From Orthonyx spaldingii (Eukaryota > Chordata > Aves > Passeriformes > Orthonychidae), in the NCBI GenBank assembly GCA_013397795.1, contig VZTJ01000255.1:1629588-1693587 (forward strand): 64,000 nt of DNA. The letters run 5' to 3'. The position numbers were made by a program, and so were the translations under genes. This document shows, in pieces, positions 63,189 through 64,000 of this stretch (positions are counted from its first letter, which is position 1; the number at the start of each line of letters is the position of its first letter). The notes under the pieces were generated by a model, which was given only the letters and a program-made list of their open reading frames with translations, did not search any database and was not told the origin of the DNA.

Positions 63189-63944
63189 AAATAATTCTAT
63201 TTTCCATTATGATTATAAATCTTGTTTTCCATTAAGAACACAGCACAATTTTGCTGAAGTACCAACCTTAATTCCCATCAACATATTTATTAAACTCTTT
63301 TATACAAAGGCAAAGTAACCAAACCAGCTTATTGACTATTTTTCTTTGGTTTCTTTCATACCCTTCTACTGATAAAAACCTAAAAAAGTAAACAAACACT
63401 AACTATTTGCAAAATAACAGAAGAATGACTTGACTAACCAAGCTTGTGTTAATGTTGCAGTCATTTGTCACAGTAGTTTTCATCATCAGCTAAGCTCTAC
63501 CCTCCATCAGCTATTTCCTCTGGAACAAGTGCCTCTATAAAATCATGTCTTCATTTTATTTTTAGTAGTCTGCATTTGACCATGCTCATTTATCCTTTGG
63601 CTTTTCCTTCAACTCTAACAAATAAACCCCTTGTGAGCTAACGGACCACAATGACATTAATTTAATTATTCCCATAAATTCTCCAGGCTTGACACCTACT
63701 CCTTCTTGGCTGAAATCTAACCCTGACAAGGTAGACGATTAAGTGCCAGGTATGAGAGCTCCTGAAAAAGCAGATGGACATTTCATAAGTTGTCCTAATA
63801 TTCCTAATTTTTATATAAAATGGGCTTTGCGTACATCTGTTGCCTATTTGCATAGCTGGCACTCTATGACCCTGGAAAGGCAGGTTATTTCATCAGTAGC
63901 TGAGAATGCTCCACGTGTCTAAGGGGATAGTAACTTGATTTTTG

Positions 63945-63968
63945 CACACATACACACACAAACACAAA
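63945..63968. repeat. CA-rich simple repeat
   Basis: A broken CA run (cacacatacacacacaaaca type) close to the window edge. Confidence 0.85.
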
Positions 63969-64000
63969 ATTGGTTCTATACATACAGAAGTAGTGGATTC

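Larger units (their letters stand above)
53740..64000 (-). other. KLHL32: KLHL32 intron (partial), upstream of the BTB exon
   Basis: This is the intron 5' of the exon at 53632-53739 in gene direction; its donor lies outside the window. I looked on the minus strand for the first coding exon (the MPSERCLSIQ start and the first half of BTB) and did not see it. Contents: a pyrimidine-rich tract near 54460-54605, a CR1 LINE fragment at 56323-57480 with a perfect hairpin just beyond it at 57537-57561, a decayed 42-base tandem duplication at 63105-63188, and a CA-rich run at 63945-63968. The stretch 55975-56270 is less AT-rich than its surroundings but I could not assign it. The remainder is AT-rich unique-looking DNA with only short chance open frames. 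Confidence 0.8.

Noticed and set aside
53740..64000. Search for the first KLHL32 coding exon (MPSERC start, DYFR end)
   Set aside because: No minus-strand segment in this span gave the expected residues, so it is taken to lie outside the window.
1..64000. CRISPR arrays, tRNA, rRNA, operons or a multi-gene defence-type system
   Set aside because: No regularly spaced repeats, no cloverleaf-like gene and no clustered long frames were seen; the sequence is vertebrate intron DNA.

Overview
This window looks like AT-rich vertebrate DNA, most likely from a bird. Two things point that way: several CR1 LINE fragments whose 3' ends have the layout usual in bird genomes, and exons that match the BTB-BACK-Kelch gene KLHL32 closely. 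There are no operons, ribosome-binding-site-led genes, rRNA, tRNA or CRISPR arrays. Most open reading frames are short, as expected by chance in AT-rich intronic DNA, or are antisense readings of CR1.

The only gene I can support is KLHL32, on the minus strand, and the whole window seems to lie inside it. Three internal coding exons are seen with clean splice sites, read from high to low coordinates. They are 53632-53739 (second half of the BTB domain), 43170-43268 (end of the BTB domain) and 19900-20115 (3-box and start of BACK). Their lengths are 108, 99 and 216 nt, all start and end in phase 0, and they follow each other in KLHL32 protein order at about residues 69-209. The first coding exon (start codon and first half of BTB) must lie beyond base 64000. 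The rest of BACK and the six Kelch repeats must lie before base 1. A fourth stretch, 21426-21530, has splice sites on both sides, is phase 0 at both ends, and encodes 35 residues with a SUMO-type IKQE motif. It is a candidate alternative exon between BTB and BACK and is the most interesting observation here.

The rest is intron. It holds at least six CR1 LINE fragments (11496-11877, 27440-27735, 30468-30855, 31500-32180, 48038-48258, 56323-57480) and a possible older one (28800-28985). It also holds simple repeats, including a 43-base T run at 26476, and several short perfect inverted repeats. Four AT-rich blocks with clustered homeodomain, octamer or MEIS-like words (5840-6120, 8420-8770, 19445-19680, 34990-35350) look like conserved non-coding elements. 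Near the last one is a strong CTCF-like word at 35544-35558. The regulatory calls are inferences from motif content and need genome alignment to confirm.

I found no clearly new multi-gene system. The best leads are the candidate cassette exon, the putative enhancer and CTCF blocks, and an inverted CR1 pair that could form double-stranded RNA in the KLHL32 pre-mRNA.
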